From Anaerolineales bacterium (GTDB lineage Bacteria; Chloroflexota; Anaerolineae; Anaerolineales; Villigracilaceae), in assembly GCA_919902735.1 (NCBI GenBank), contig CAKKRM010000080.1, forward strand, positions 1 through 35,702: 35,702 bases of DNA. Direction: 5' to 3'. Positions 7,977 to 16,368 of this stretch are shown in pieces; within the stretch, counting starts at the first letter, position 1; every line of letters starts with the position of its first letter. The notes beneath the pieces are model-generated. The model did not search any database and had not been told where the DNA came from. It saw only the letters and a list, made by a program, of their open reading frames with translations. The translations under genes were made by a program, and so were the position numbers.

Positions 7977-8984
7977 ATGACGGATAAAGAGTTCCTGGAT
8001 TATCAAAGTGAATTGGAGGAAACACAGCGCGCCTTGCGCGAAGTGACTTTAATGATGGAACAGAGCCAGGGTGAGCTTTCCAAGATCACGCAGCGAAACA
8101 CAGCTATTTCGTCCCACCTTCAGCAGGCGCAAAAGCAGGGCGCGGCAATCGAAGAGCTGAAAATGGCTTACGATTCCGCCCTGGACGCTCAACAGCGACT
8201 GTTTATCATGCGTGGACAATTGGAAAAATTACAAAACGATAAAACCCACCTTCAAAAATATAAGGCAGTGCTGGAAACAGTAGTCAACGGCGCTCGTGAA
8301 TCTTCCTCCGCCAGTGTTTCGATGGGGAGTTCCAAGAGTCAGATGGCCGGAATCGAAATGATTGTTAATGCCCAGGAAGCGGAGCGCCAGCGATTATCAC
8401 GCCAAATGCACGACGGCCCTGCGCAAGCCTTGTCAAATTTCATCCTGCAGACAGAAATCGCTATGCGGCTTATGGATATTGACCCGGCCCAGGCGAGAGA
8501 CGAGCTGGGAAACCTGAAGATATCTGCCATGAGCACGTTTCAAAAGGTAAGGAACTTTATCTTCGAACTTCGCCCAATGATGCTTGATGATCTGGGGCTG
8601 ACTCCCACGCTCAAGAAGTATGCCGATGCATTTAAGGAACAGACTGGTTTGGATGTAAGTATTACCGTCACCGGCATTGAGCGCCGCCTCGAGCCCTATT
8701 TGGAAGTTATGATCTTTCGATCTGTGCAGGAATTGCTTGGAAACGCTGCCCGTCATAGCCAGGCTACCTTGATAAAAGTTCAAGTAGACCTTGGCAACGA
8801 ACTGATTCGCGTCAGCGTGGATGATAACGGCAGGGGGTTTGATCCCGAAATTCTGAAAGAATCATCCAATTTAGGCTTGAAGTTGATACATGAACGCGCT
8901 GAAATGCTGGGAGGTAATTTTGAAGTTGACAGTTCTGCCGGTTCTGGGGCAAGAATTACCTTTACAGTGCAGGCCAAAAATTAA
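7977..8984 (+). CDS. Cytoplasmic sensor histidine kinase, DegS/NarX type
   Basis: The 335-residue protein has no membrane segment. Residues 1-105 are a long, polar, glutamine- and glutamate-rich coiled coil. The dimerisation and phosphoacceptor helix (HisKA_3) contains ERQRLSRQMHDGPAQAL with H145 as the phosphorylated histidine. The C-terminal HATPase domain has an N-box (QELLGNAARHSQA) and a G-box (DDNGRGFDPEIL), ending with a GSGARITF segment. The absence of transmembrane helices and the coiled-coil input resemble DegS, so it probably senses an internal or protein-borne signal. It lies four bases behind its response regulator gene. A hairpin with a T-rich tail follows the stop. Confidence 0.95.
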   Translation: MTDKEFLDYQSELEETQRALREVTLMMEQSQGELSKITQRNTAISSHLQQAQKQGAAIEELKMAYDSALDAQQRLFIMRGQLEKLQNDKTHLQKYKAVLETVVNGARESSSASVSMGSSKSQMAGIEMIVNAQEAERQRLSRQMHDGPAQALSNFILQTEIAMRLMDIDPAQARDELGNLKISAMSTFQKVRNFIFELRPMMLDDLGLTPTLKKYADAFKEQTGLDVSITVTGIERRLEPYLEVMIFRSVQELLGNAARHSQATLIKVQVDLGNELIRVSVDDNGRGFDPEILKESSNLGLKLIHERAEMLGGNFEVDSSAGSGARITFTVQAKN

Positions 8985-8998
8985 CTTTTAGGTATTTT

Positions 8999-9019
8999 GG
9001 GCGCGTTCGCGCCTTTCTT
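8999..9019 (+). terminator. Probable intrinsic terminator after the two-component operon
   Basis: GGCGCG (9000-9005) pairs with CGCGCC (9008-9013) around a very short loop and is followed by TTTCTT. The stem is short and the T tract is interrupted, so termination may be partial. Confidence 0.5.
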
Positions 9020-9080
9020 AACAATTTTGCAGGCCGTTTGTGCAAAACCCCGCTGTAATATGTTTTTGCCATTTTTCTTG

Positions 9081-9086
9081 TATAAT
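9081..9086 (+). promoter_or_regulatory. Candidate -10 box upstream of cpaB
   Basis: A perfect TATAAT lies 61 bases before the cpaB start, between the preceding terminator and the gene. No -35 box is found at the normal spacing (TTGCCA at 9066 is too close), so this promoter may rely on an activator such as the adjacent response regulator. That last step is inference. Confidence 0.4.
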
Positions 9087-9147
9087 GAACATGTTATAAA
9101 ACAGCCTGTAATTTGAAACTTATTTAACTCCACGAGAGGAGAAGATT

Positions 9148-10251
9148 ATGCGTCGCGGTCGAACATTGATTTTAGTACTTCTGATCATCGTAATTGGTGT
9201 GATAGTGGGGTTTGTAGCCATCAACCAGTTTGTACTTAATCCACAGCCAGAGGCACAACAACCCGTATTTGTTGAGGTGTATTATGCTGCCCAAAACATT
9301 CCGCAAGGGGGGCCTATCACGGAAGACGTGCTTCTAACAATGAGCATTCCACAGGAAAACGTGGTCGCAGTGATGTTTACTAGGGATGAATTATCCCTGC
9401 TTGTAAATAACAAGGTCGCAAAATTCCCCCTTGACCAAGGTGTTGTTATTACCGAGTCGATGGTTAGCGATTCATCGGCGGCCATTCCGGTTTCAGGACC
9501 GCAATGGGCTTCTTTAATCCCACCTGGTATGACGGCGATGTCGATTCCTGCCAATCGCCTCACATTATCCGGGTACGCGATTAATGATGGGGCGCATGTA
9601 AACATCAACGCCTGCCTGCTCTTTGTGGATGTGGACCCGTCGTTCCAGAGTATTTTGCCCAATTTCACTTCTGTGCTGACAGGCACGGGTCTGGGTTCTC
9701 TAAAGGGCGCTGAAGGAAGCGGTTTTGAAGTGGAAGGATTGCCCATTCTTTCTTTAGGCGTTGCCTCTTCTGGCTCTGCGCAGGGAAGGTTGGAGTTGGA
9801 CCCCTCGCTTCAGCAACCCTATTATGTGATTCCATCCGAAACGCAGCGCTCAAGAATGGTTTGCCAAATGCTGCTTCAGGATGTAGTCGTAATGAAAATG
9901 GGCACTTTCCCGCTGGTCTCGTCCGCGGCAGTCACCACTGAACCTGTTCCCACCGATCCCCAGGCACAGGAGCAGGCGCCTGTTGCTCCTGATATTGTCA
10001 CTTTGATTGTTACGCCACAGGATTCGATAACGCTTTCCTACTTGATGTATACCAACGCACAAATTTCCCTGACCTTGCGGAATCCTATTGACCAGGCTCG
10101 CCAGGCTACGGAAGCATCTACTTTGCAGTTCCTGTTAAGCCAGTACAATATCCCTGTGCCCGCAAAATTGCCTTATGCGATGCAGCCTGCATTAACTACA
10201 TTGACATCCCCGTTCCTTACAAACGATACAGTTACAGTCCCGCCTCAATAA
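9148..10251 (+). CDS. cpaB: Flp pilus assembly protein CpaB/RcpC
   Basis: The 367-residue protein starts with a charged MRRGR and a strong membrane helix (about residues 6-28), so it is anchored with the rest outside. Residues 42-110 form an SAF domain typical of CpaB, including AAQNIPQGGPITEDVLLTM and FPLDQGVVITESMV, followed by the RcpC-like beta-rich region. In proteobacteria CpaB/RcpC works at the outer-membrane secretin. No secretin gene is present here, which fits a single-membrane envelope and implies an altered role. A strong GAGGAGAAG ribosome site lies just before the ATG. This is the first gene of the Tad cluster; cpaE begins 32 bases after its stop. Confidence 0.88.
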   Translation: MRRGRTLILVLLIIVIGVIVGFVAINQFVLNPQPEAQQPVFVEVYYAAQNIPQGGPITEDVLLTMSIPQENVVAVMFTRDELSLLVNNKVAKFPLDQGVVITESMVSDSSAAIPVSGPQWASLIPPGMTAMSIPANRLTLSGYAINDGAHVNINACLLFVDVDPSFQSILPNFTSVLTGTGLGSLKGAEGSGFEVEGLPILSLGVASSGSAQGRLELDPSLQQPYYVIPSETQRSRMVCQMLLQDVVVMKMGTFPLVSSAAVTTEPVPTDPQAQEQAPVAPDIVTLIVTPQDSITLSYLMYTNAQISLTLRNPIDQARQATEASTLQFLLSQYNIPVPAKLPYAMQPALTTLTSPFLTNDTVTVPPQ

Positions 10252-10283
10252 AAATAATAACTGTTAATGATTGGATATAGTGT

Positions 10284-11525
10284 ATGGCTTCAGATAAAAT
10301 TCGAGTCCTTATCGTTGATGACATTGCAGAAACGCGGGAGAACGTTCGGAAACTGTTGCAATTTGAGTCTGATGTCGATGTTGCAGGAGTTGCAAGATCC
10401 GGCAGAGAGGGCATTCAACTTGCCCAGGAACTGGACCCAGATGTCATTTTGATGGATATCAACATGCCCGATATTGATGGCATAACAGCGACAGAAGAAA
10501 TTCGCCTTAAATCCCCGCATATTCAGGTTGTAATTTTATCTGTGCAAGGCGACCAAAATTACATGCGCCGTGCGATGCTGGCTGGTGCACGAGATTTTCT
10601 CACCAAACCCCCAATGGGGGATGAACTGATATCCGCCATCCGAAGGGCTGGCGAGATGTCTCATGTAGAACGTATGAAGGGCGCCAAACACCTTGGAGCT
10701 TCATCTGTGTCTGGCGGATCTGCTTCAATGGCTAATTTTGCCCCGCCATCAAGGGGTAAGATTGTTACCATCTATAGCCCCAAAGGCGGCACAGGTTGTA
10801 CAACGCTTGCTGTTAATTTGGCGATAGCGTTAAACAATGAAGATACGCGTACTGTTTTGGTGGATGGTAATTTGCAATTCGGTGATGTTGCTGTTTTTTT
10901 GAATGAACAAGGTAAAAACACCATACTTGACCTGGCGCCCCGTGTGGACGAACTTGAACCGGATGTTGTTGAAGACATTTTGATCAAGCATGATGCATCC
11001 GGAGTTCGAATATTGGCAGCGCCTCAACGCCCTGAAATGGCGGAGAAGGTTAGCGCAGAGCAGTTTTCTAAGGTTTTGCAGTTTCTCCAGGGAATGTATG
11101 CCTATGTCGTTGTTGATACTTCGCCGATATTAACGGATGTAATACTTGCCACCATAGATATTAGTGATGTGATCGTATTAGTCACCACGCAGGAGATTCC
11201 CGCCATTAAGAACTGTCGTTTAGTGCTCGATTTGTTAACCACGATGGGGGTAAACAAGGGGCGGGTCGTGTTCGCGATGAACCGCTATGACAAACGAATT
11301 GCAATTACTCCGGACCGGGTAAGTGAGAACTTAAAACACGAAGTGTCGGTTGTGATCCCGTTTGATGAAAAAGTAGTGATTACGGCTGTAAATCGAGGCG
11401 TTCCATTTATGCTGGACGGTAATAAAATGCAGCCTGTTGGAAGGGGAATTTTTTCACTTGCGGAGGCCATTCGGACGCGATTGAGTACATTAGAAGTTGA
11501 GAATGAAACAGCAATTAAACGCTAA
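10284..11525 (+). CDS. cpaE: CpaE/TadZ: receiver domain fused to MinD-like ATPase
   Basis: Residues 1-125 are a complete receiver domain with acidic pair D12-D13, phospho-acceptor D58, S86 and K108. After a serine- and alanine-rich linker, residues 158-410 are a MinD/ParA-type ATPase with the deviant Walker A KGGTGCTT (167-174) and a Walker B region around YAYVVVDTSPIL. CpaE/TadZ proteins position the Tad machinery at the membrane or pole. Many relatives have degenerate receivers, whereas this one keeps every residue needed for phosphorylation and could be controlled by a kinase such as the DegS-like protein upstream (inference). The gene lies between cpaB and cpaF, 11 bases before the latter. 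Confidence 0.92.
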   Translation: MASDKIRVLIVDDIAETRENVRKLLQFESDVDVAGVARSGREGIQLAQELDPDVILMDINMPDIDGITATEEIRLKSPHIQVVILSVQGDQNYMRRAMLAGARDFLTKPPMGDELISAIRRAGEMSHVERMKGAKHLGASSVSGGSASMANFAPPSRGKIVTIYSPKGGTGCTTLAVNLAIALNNEDTRTVLVDGNLQFGDVAVFLNEQGKNTILDLAPRVDELEPDVVEDILIKHDASGVRILAAPQRPEMAEKVSAEQFSKVLQFLQGMYAYVVVDTSPILTDVILATIDISDVIVLVTTQEIPAIKNCRLVLDLLTTMGVNKGRVVFAMNRYDKRIAITPDRVSENLKHEVSVVIPFDEKVVITAVNRGVPFMLDGNKMQPVGRGIFSLAEAIRTRLSTLEVENETAIKR

Positions 11526-11536
11526 GGAGATTTGTT

Positions 11537-12991
11537 ATGTCGTTGCTTCGCCGTATTGAAAAAGGACAGGGTGGCAGCCAGGAAGGTGGAACTCCGCCGC
11601 CTGCGCCGCAGCCGTCGGGTGGAGGGAGCGGACAAACAGGCAGTGGAGGGGGCGGCGATACATCCCGTCTTTCTTCATTGCAAGCCAGGCGCGTCAGTGC
11701 GCCGATCACATCTCCCCAGGCGGGTTCCTACTTTGATTTAAAAACAAGGGTGCAAAATAAATTACTTGCCGAGATCGACCCGTCGATGGATGTTTCGCGA
11801 ACAGATGAAGTTCGCCGTACCATACAAGGATTGTTCGAACAAATCCTTGTGGAAGAAAACATCGTTCTTTCAAGGCCTGAGCGCGCACGGCTTTTCGAAC
11901 AAATTTCCGCTGAAATACTTGGCCTCGGCCCATTGCAGGCCTTATTGGAAGATGACACGATCACGGAAATCATGGTGAACGGGCCGAAGAATATTTATAT
12001 TGAACGGAAGGGCAAGCTGCACCGCGTGCCTGTAACTTTTGAAAGCAACGAACACCTGATGCGTATCATTGATCGCATCGTAGCGCCTTTGGGCCGTCGT
12101 ATTGACGAGTCCAGCCCGTATGTTGACGCTCGTTTGCAGGATGGATCTCGTGTCAATGCTGTCATTCCACCCATTTCTCTGGTTGGGCCGGTTTTAACAA
12201 TTCGTAAATTTTCAAAGAACCCAATCACTGTCGAGCAGATGATTCAATTTGGTTCTCTTACAAATGAATCGGTTCAATTCTTAAAAGCCTGTGTGGAAGC
12301 TCGATTGAATATCGTTATTTCCGGCGGTACGGGCTCGGGTAAAACAACCCTTTTGAATGTGCTGTCAAGTTTCATTCCTTCAGACGAACGTATTTTGACA
12401 ATTGAAAATGCGGCTGAGTTGCAATTGCGCCAGGAGCATGTGGTGACGCTTGAATCCCGCCCCCCTAATATTGAGGGACGCGGTGAAATCACCATCCGTG
12501 ACCTGGTAATCAATGCCCTTCGTATGCGCCCAGAAAGAATTATCGTTGGGGAGTGCCGTGGCGGTGAAACTCTGGATATGCTGCAGGCGATGAATACAGG
12601 CCATGACGGCTCCATGACGACAGCCCATGCCAACTCGCCGCGTGACGCAATATCACGTATCGAAACCATGTGTTTGATGGCCGGCATGGATTTGCCCATT
12701 CGCGCCATTCGCGAACAAATCGCCGGAGCCGTGGACGTTATATGCCAACAGGAACGTATGCGGGATGGTACGCGTAAAGTGACCTCGATTGCTGAAGTAA
12801 GCGGCATGGAAGGCGATGTAATTACCATGACCGATATTTTTATATTTGAACAAACTGGCACGGAAAATGGAAGAATTGTCGGGCGGCTCAGACCGACTGG
12901 GTTGCGACCAAAATTTATGGATAAGATCGAAGCCGCTGGTGTTCACCTGCCTCCGTCTATTTTTGGAATCGGCGAACGGCGCAGATATTAA
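11537..12991 (+). CDS. cpaF: Tad pilus secretion ATPase CpaF/TadA
   Basis: The 484-residue protein is a type II/IV secretion ATPase. It has a glycine-, proline- and glutamine-rich disordered N-terminus (about residues 10-60) and an N-terminal domain containing LGLGPLQALLEDDTITEIMV. Walker A is GGTGSGKTT (263-271), Walker B is RIIVGECRGGE (334-344), and the conserved histidine box is HDGSMTTAHAN (356-366). It powers assembly, and probably retraction, of Flp/Tad pili as a cytoplasmic hexamer under the TadB/TadC membrane platform. AAGGAG before the ATG is a good ribosome site. TadB follows after 30 bases. Confidence 0.96.
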   Translation: MSLLRRIEKGQGGSQEGGTPPPAPQPSGGGSGQTGSGGGGDTSRLSSLQARRVSAPITSPQAGSYFDLKTRVQNKLLAEIDPSMDVSRTDEVRRTIQGLFEQILVEENIVLSRPERARLFEQISAEILGLGPLQALLEDDTITEIMVNGPKNIYIERKGKLHRVPVTFESNEHLMRIIDRIVAPLGRRIDESSPYVDARLQDGSRVNAVIPPISLVGPVLTIRKFSKNPITVEQMIQFGSLTNESVQFLKACVEARLNIVISGGTGSGKTTLLNVLSSFIPSDERILTIENAAELQLRQEHVVTLESRPPNIEGRGEITIRDLVINALRMRPERIIVGECRGGETLDMLQAMNTGHDGSMTTAHANSPRDAISRIETMCLMAGMDLPIRAIREQIAGAVDVICQQERMRDGTRKVTSIAEVSGMEGDVITMTDIFIFEQTGTENGRIVGRLRPTGLRPKFMDKIEAAGVHLPPSIFGIGERRRY

Positions 12992-13021
12992 ATATAAATT
13001 CGAGTGTATTTAAGGAATAAA

Positions 13022-13975
13022 ATGACCTGGATCATTATCATTGGCGGCACAATCCTGATCGTTATTTTGATCATTGGCGTTATCGTTTCTTCTAACAGTG
13101 AACGGGCGCTGGTTGAAGAACGCCTCAGCCAGTATCTGGGCGATGACAAGCAGGATATCGACCGTGAAGCCCAGCGGACGGTGTTAACAGATTGGGTTTC
13201 CAGACGAGTCGAAAAAACCTCTTTTGGGGATCGGGTGGCCCGTGAACTTGCGCGGGCGGACTTGAAATTTAAAGTAGCAGAATATTTTGTGTTGATCGCT
13301 TTTTCTATTTTGGTCGCAGGGTTGCTGGCCTGGCTTCTTGGAAGCCGTCATCCTGTTTCCGCCTTGTTGGGCGCGGTTGGAGGTGCTTTTGCCCCCCGCT
13401 TTTATGTGAAATACCAGCAAAAGCAAAGACTTCGCAAATTTAATGACCAGCTCTCGGACATGCTTAATCTGATGGTGAATGGCCTGCGCGCCGGGTATTC
13501 AACCATGCAAGCCATGGAAGCGATCAGCAAGGAATTGCCGTCTCCCATCTGTGACGAATTTCGCCGCGTTGTTCAGGAAATGCAAATTGGCATTCCAATG
13601 GAAACTGCTCTCGAAAACCTTTTACGGCGTATTCCAAGCGAAGATCTTGATTTTGTGGTGACAGCTGTTAATGTGCAGCGTGAAGTTGGCGGTAATCTCT
13701 CGGAGATTCTGGATAACATCTCATTTACGATCCGCGAGCGCGTTCGCATTAAAGGCGAGGTGCGGGTTCTTACTTCCCAGGTGCGTACCTCTGGTTCAGT
13801 GCTTTCCCTGATCCCATTTTTTCTTACGCTTATATTATGGTTCCTTAATCCTGACTATCTTTTGTCTGTGACGGAGGGCGGAGTATATTGTACGGCAGGG
13901 ATTATTTGCACTGTTCTTGGCTTGATCGGCTCAAGCTATTTTATTATGATGAAGATTGCGGATATCGAGGTGTAA
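13022..13975 (+). CDS. tadB: Tad inner-membrane platform protein TadB
   Basis: I chose the ATG at 13022 over the GTG at 13004, because the AAGGA ribosome site sits between them. The protein of about 317 residues starts with a membrane helix (TWIIIIGGTILIVILIIGVIV). It has further helices near residues 90-125, the type II secretion F domain (about residues 140-270, with LMVNGLRAGYSTMQAMEAIS and QREVGGNLSEILDNI), and C-terminal helices. TadB pairs with TadC to form the platform on which CpaF acts. The stop is one base before the tadC start, showing tight coupling. Confidence 0.92.
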   Translation: MTWIIIIGGTILIVILIIGVIVSSNSERALVEERLSQYLGDDKQDIDREAQRTVLTDWVSRRVEKTSFGDRVARELARADLKFKVAEYFVLIAFSILVAGLLAWLLGSRHPVSALLGAVGGAFAPRFYVKYQQKQRLRKFNDQLSDMLNLMVNGLRAGYSTMQAMEAISKELPSPICDEFRRVVQEMQIGIPMETALENLLRRIPSEDLDFVVTAVNVQREVGGNLSEILDNISFTIRERVRIKGEVRVLTSQVRTSGSVLSLIPFFLTLILWFLNPDYLLSVTEGGVYCTAGIICTVLGLIGSSYFIMMKIADIEV

Positions 13976-13976
13976 T

Positions 13977-14945
13977 ATGACAGGCACAATCATAGGTATC
14001 ATTGTGGGAGGGGCCATCCTGGGCGGCGCGATCCTTCTGATTCTCGTTGGAATGCGTTATGCAAGACAGGGACAGGAGGATGATCTGGACTTGGTTATGT
14101 CCCGCCTTGCTGAGGCCACTCAACGGGGTGAGACCGTCTCGCTCGAAGATATAGAGTTGCAACAACCATTTATGCAGCGTGTCGCCCTACCGGTAATAAA
14201 GAGAATCGGCGAATTTTCGACTCGCTTTACACCGCAGAAACTTCTTGAAGAGACCACGCTGAAACTGGAATTGGCCGGGAATCCCGGGCGAATTGATGCC
14301 TCGACGTTTCTGGCGACTCGTTTTGTTGGGGCGGCTGTATTTGGCGGACTCTTGCTATTGATTTCCAACCTGCCGACGGTCATTTGGCCTTTTGCAAGGG
14401 TTGTTTTAGTTGTGGGCATTTTCACGGCCCTTGGTTTTTTCTTTCCGCAATTATGGCTGCAAAGCCGAATTAATGGCCGACAAAATGAAGTACGCAAGGC
14501 CATGCCGGATGCGCTTGACCTGTTGACAATATGTGTGGAGGCGGGGCTGGGCTTTGATGCTGCCATGTCGAAAGTAAGTGAAAAGTGGGAAAATGAGCTC
14601 TCGATCATGTTTGGGCGCGCTATCCGTGAAGTTCAATTAGGGAAGACACAGCGCGAGGCGTTGCGCGATATGGCAGACCGCATCGGGCTCCCTGAGTTGA
14701 CGAGTTTTGTTGCAGCTGTAATCCAGAGCCAGATCCTTGGCGTAAGCCTGGCGAAGGTATTACGTATTCAATCCGACCAGATGCGTGTGAAACGGCGTCA
14801 GTTTGCCGAAGAACTCGCGCATAAAGCCCCTGTGAAGATGATCATCCCAATGGCGTTATTGACCTTCCCGTCTATTATGATCATTCTGATGGCTCCTGCC
14901 GCCTTCCAAATTGCGGGCGCGTTCGGGCCATTTTTGGGTAATTAA
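13977..14945 (+). CDS. tadC: Tad inner-membrane platform protein TadC
   Basis: The ATG at 13977 follows the tadB stop by one base, making translational coupling likely. The protein (about 322 residues) has an N-terminal helix, a cytoplasmic segment, two central helices, and a type II secretion F domain with MPDALDLLTICVEAGLGFDA, which contains the hallmark of TadC. A C-terminal helix pair follows. It is the second platform subunit of the Flp/Tad pilus machine. No Flp pilin, TadE/TadF minor pilin, prepilin peptidase or TadD follows; the next gene is comF. Confidence 0.92.
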   Translation: MTGTIIGIIVGGAILGGAILLILVGMRYARQGQEDDLDLVMSRLAEATQRGETVSLEDIELQQPFMQRVALPVIKRIGEFSTRFTPQKLLEETTLKLELAGNPGRIDASTFLATRFVGAAVFGGLLLLISNLPTVIWPFARVVLVVGIFTALGFFFPQLWLQSRINGRQNEVRKAMPDALDLLTICVEAGLGFDAAMSKVSEKWENELSIMFGRAIREVQLGKTQREALRDMADRIGLPELTSFVAAVIQSQILGVSLAKVLRIQSDQMRVKRRQFAEELAHKAPVKMIIPMALLTFPSIMIILMAPAAFQIAGAFGPFLGN

Positions 14946-14985
14946 TTCGAGAGATCGCATAAATTTTCGTTTTAGGGGTTGTGTT

Positions 14986-15711
14986 ATGAATTGGAAATAT
15001 GCAAGTTACCATTTATTTTGGAACATGCTCGATTTGCTTTTCCCCCCCGTTTGTGGCGGGTGTGATAAGCCCGGCCACCGCTGGTGCGTGGATTGCCAAA
15101 ATCGCGTTAATGTTTTGAACGGAATTTTATGTGAAATTTGCGGCCTGCCGCAGGATAAGCCAGGGGTGTGTGAGACTTGTCTTGCTGAAAGGCCGCATTT
15201 TCGCGCATTAAGGGCGTGGGCTGTTTTTTCTGACCCCATCCAACCTGCGCTGCATAGATTGAAATATCGCCGTGATGTCTCGATGGGCGATATGCTCGCC
15301 TCTGAGATGACTCCTTTTGTAAAAGGCTTGAACTGGCAGATCGATCTGGTGATTCCAATTCCGTTAGGCCGGCAAAGATTGAGGGAACGGGGATATAATC
15401 AGGTTGGAATGATCGCAAGGCCGCTGGCACTGGCACTGGGTATGCGATACGCACCGAACGGGTTGATGCGGCGTAAAGAAACGCGCTCACAGGTGGGGCT
15501 GACAAGGGTTGAGCGCAAGGCGAATGTGCAACATGCGTTTCAGGCAGGTGCGGGGGTAAACGGAAAAGCTGTGCTTATCATGGATGATGTATCGACAACA
15601 GGATCAACTTTGTCGGCGGGCGCGGCGGCATTGTATTCTGCGGGCGCCAGGGATGTATATGCGTTGACAGTCGCACGCGCATTGCCTCAGCAGGGTCTGA
15701 TGCATGTGTAG
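14986..15711 (+). CDS. comF: ComF-family phosphoribosyltransferase-like protein
   Basis: The ATG at 14986 has AGGGGT about 7 bases upstream and gives 241 residues, a normal ComF length; the upstream start at 14911 lies inside tadC and is rejected. The N-terminus has a zinc-ribbon set of cysteines (CGGC near residue 21, then C..C and CEICG, with a CETC pair near 64). The C-terminal half is a type I phosphoribosyltransferase domain with the PRPP loop VLIMDDVSTTGSTLSAG. ComF proteins are needed for natural transformation in Bacillus and Haemophilus, acting on incoming single-stranded DNA. Its place directly behind the Tad genes may link pili and DNA uptake, but ComF homologues also occur without competence. 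Confidence 0.9.
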   Translation: MNWKYASYHLFWNMLDLLFPPVCGGCDKPGHRWCVDCQNRVNVLNGILCEICGLPQDKPGVCETCLAERPHFRALRAWAVFSDPIQPALHRLKYRRDVSMGDMLASEMTPFVKGLNWQIDLVIPIPLGRQRLRERGYNQVGMIARPLALALGMRYAPNGLMRRKETRSQVGLTRVERKANVQHAFQAGAGVNGKAVLIMDDVSTTGSTLSAGAAALYSAGARDVYALTVARALPQQGLMHV

Positions 15712-15755
15712 CGTTTTGTGTTTGTGACTCGACACCCCAATTTAAGGAGAACCTT

Positions 15756-16319
15756 ATGTCCAACAAAGTGGAAGTTCAGACACGCAATATCCGTTTGACC
15801 GAAAAGATCGAAGAATATGTTAATAAAAAGGCTGGTAATCTTGACCATTACCTGCCCGCAATTGACGAGGCGCGTGTGGAATTGGCTCATCACAAAGCTG
15901 CACGCGATGCCAAAGACAGGAACGTGGCGCAGATCACTGTGTTTGGGAAAGGGTTTACACTACGAACAGAGGAACGTGCAGATGAGGCTCTCGCCGCTTT
16001 CGACCAGGCAATGGATAATTTGCAGCGCCAGATCGAAAGGTATAAAGGGAAGCATTATCACGGGCGCGGAGACGGGCGTTCTGCCGCAGAAGTGGCGGAT
16101 GAAATCATCGATGAAGAGACGGGCGAGCTTGCCCCCTTGTTTGCGAAACGAAAGAAATTTGCGCTATACCCGATGAGTGAGGATGAGGCGATCGTGCAGA
16201 TGCGAAATCTGGGCCATGATAATTTCTTCGTGTTTTACAACGGAGAGACGAGCAAGATTAATGTGTTGTATCGCCGCCGCAATGGAAGTTATGGGTTGAT
16301 CGAACCTGAGCTTGGTTAG
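15756..16319 (+). CDS. hpf: Long-form ribosome hibernation promoting factor
   Basis: The 187-residue protein has the N-terminal HPF/YfiA fold (residues 1-105, ending in a basic helix NLQRQIERYKGKHY) and a C-terminal dimerisation domain (about residues 128-185, including YPMSEDEAIVQMRNLGHDNF and VLYRRRNGSYGLIEP). Long HPF binds the 30S decoding centre and joins two ribosomes into inactive 100S dimers in stationary phase. AAGGAGA at 15743-15749 is a strong ribosome site. It lies 44 bases after comF, and a strong terminator closes the transcript. The adjacency of comF and hpf is common in several phyla. Confidence 0.95.
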   Translation: MSNKVEVQTRNIRLTEKIEEYVNKKAGNLDHYLPAIDEARVELAHHKAARDAKDRNVAQITVFGKGFTLRTEERADEALAAFDQAMDNLQRQIERYKGKHYHGRGDGRSAAEVADEIIDEETGELAPLFAKRKKFALYPMSEDEAIVQMRNLGHDNFFVFYNGETSKINVLYRRRNGSYGLIEPELG

Positions 16320-16329
16320 TTGAAATAAA

Positions 16330-16368
16330 AACGTGGGCTGGGGAATTTTCCTCAGCCCACGTTTTTTG
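16330..16368. terminator. Bidirectional intrinsic terminator between hpf and lgt
   Basis: AACGTGGGCTG (16330-16340) pairs perfectly with CAGCCCACGTT (16353-16363), followed by a T tract on the plus strand and preceded by an A tract that serves the minus strand. The stop codon of the convergent lgt-like gene (16352-16354) lies inside the right arm, so the last codons of that gene form half of the terminator. Confidence 0.92.

Noticed and set aside
9066..9071. TTGCCA as -35 box for cpaB
   Set aside because: Only 9 bases from the TATAAT box, too close for sigma70 binding.
12274..12861. A 195-codon minus-strand frame within cpaF
   Set aside because: Shadow of a strongly conserved ATPase on the plus strand; composition looks non-protein-like.
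13004..13021. GTG start for tadB
   Set aside because: The Shine-Dalgarno sequence lies downstream of it and fits the ATG at 13022.
14911..14985. Longer comF start
   Set aside because: It lies within tadC, adds residues unlike ComF, and the ATG at 14986 has a ribosome site.
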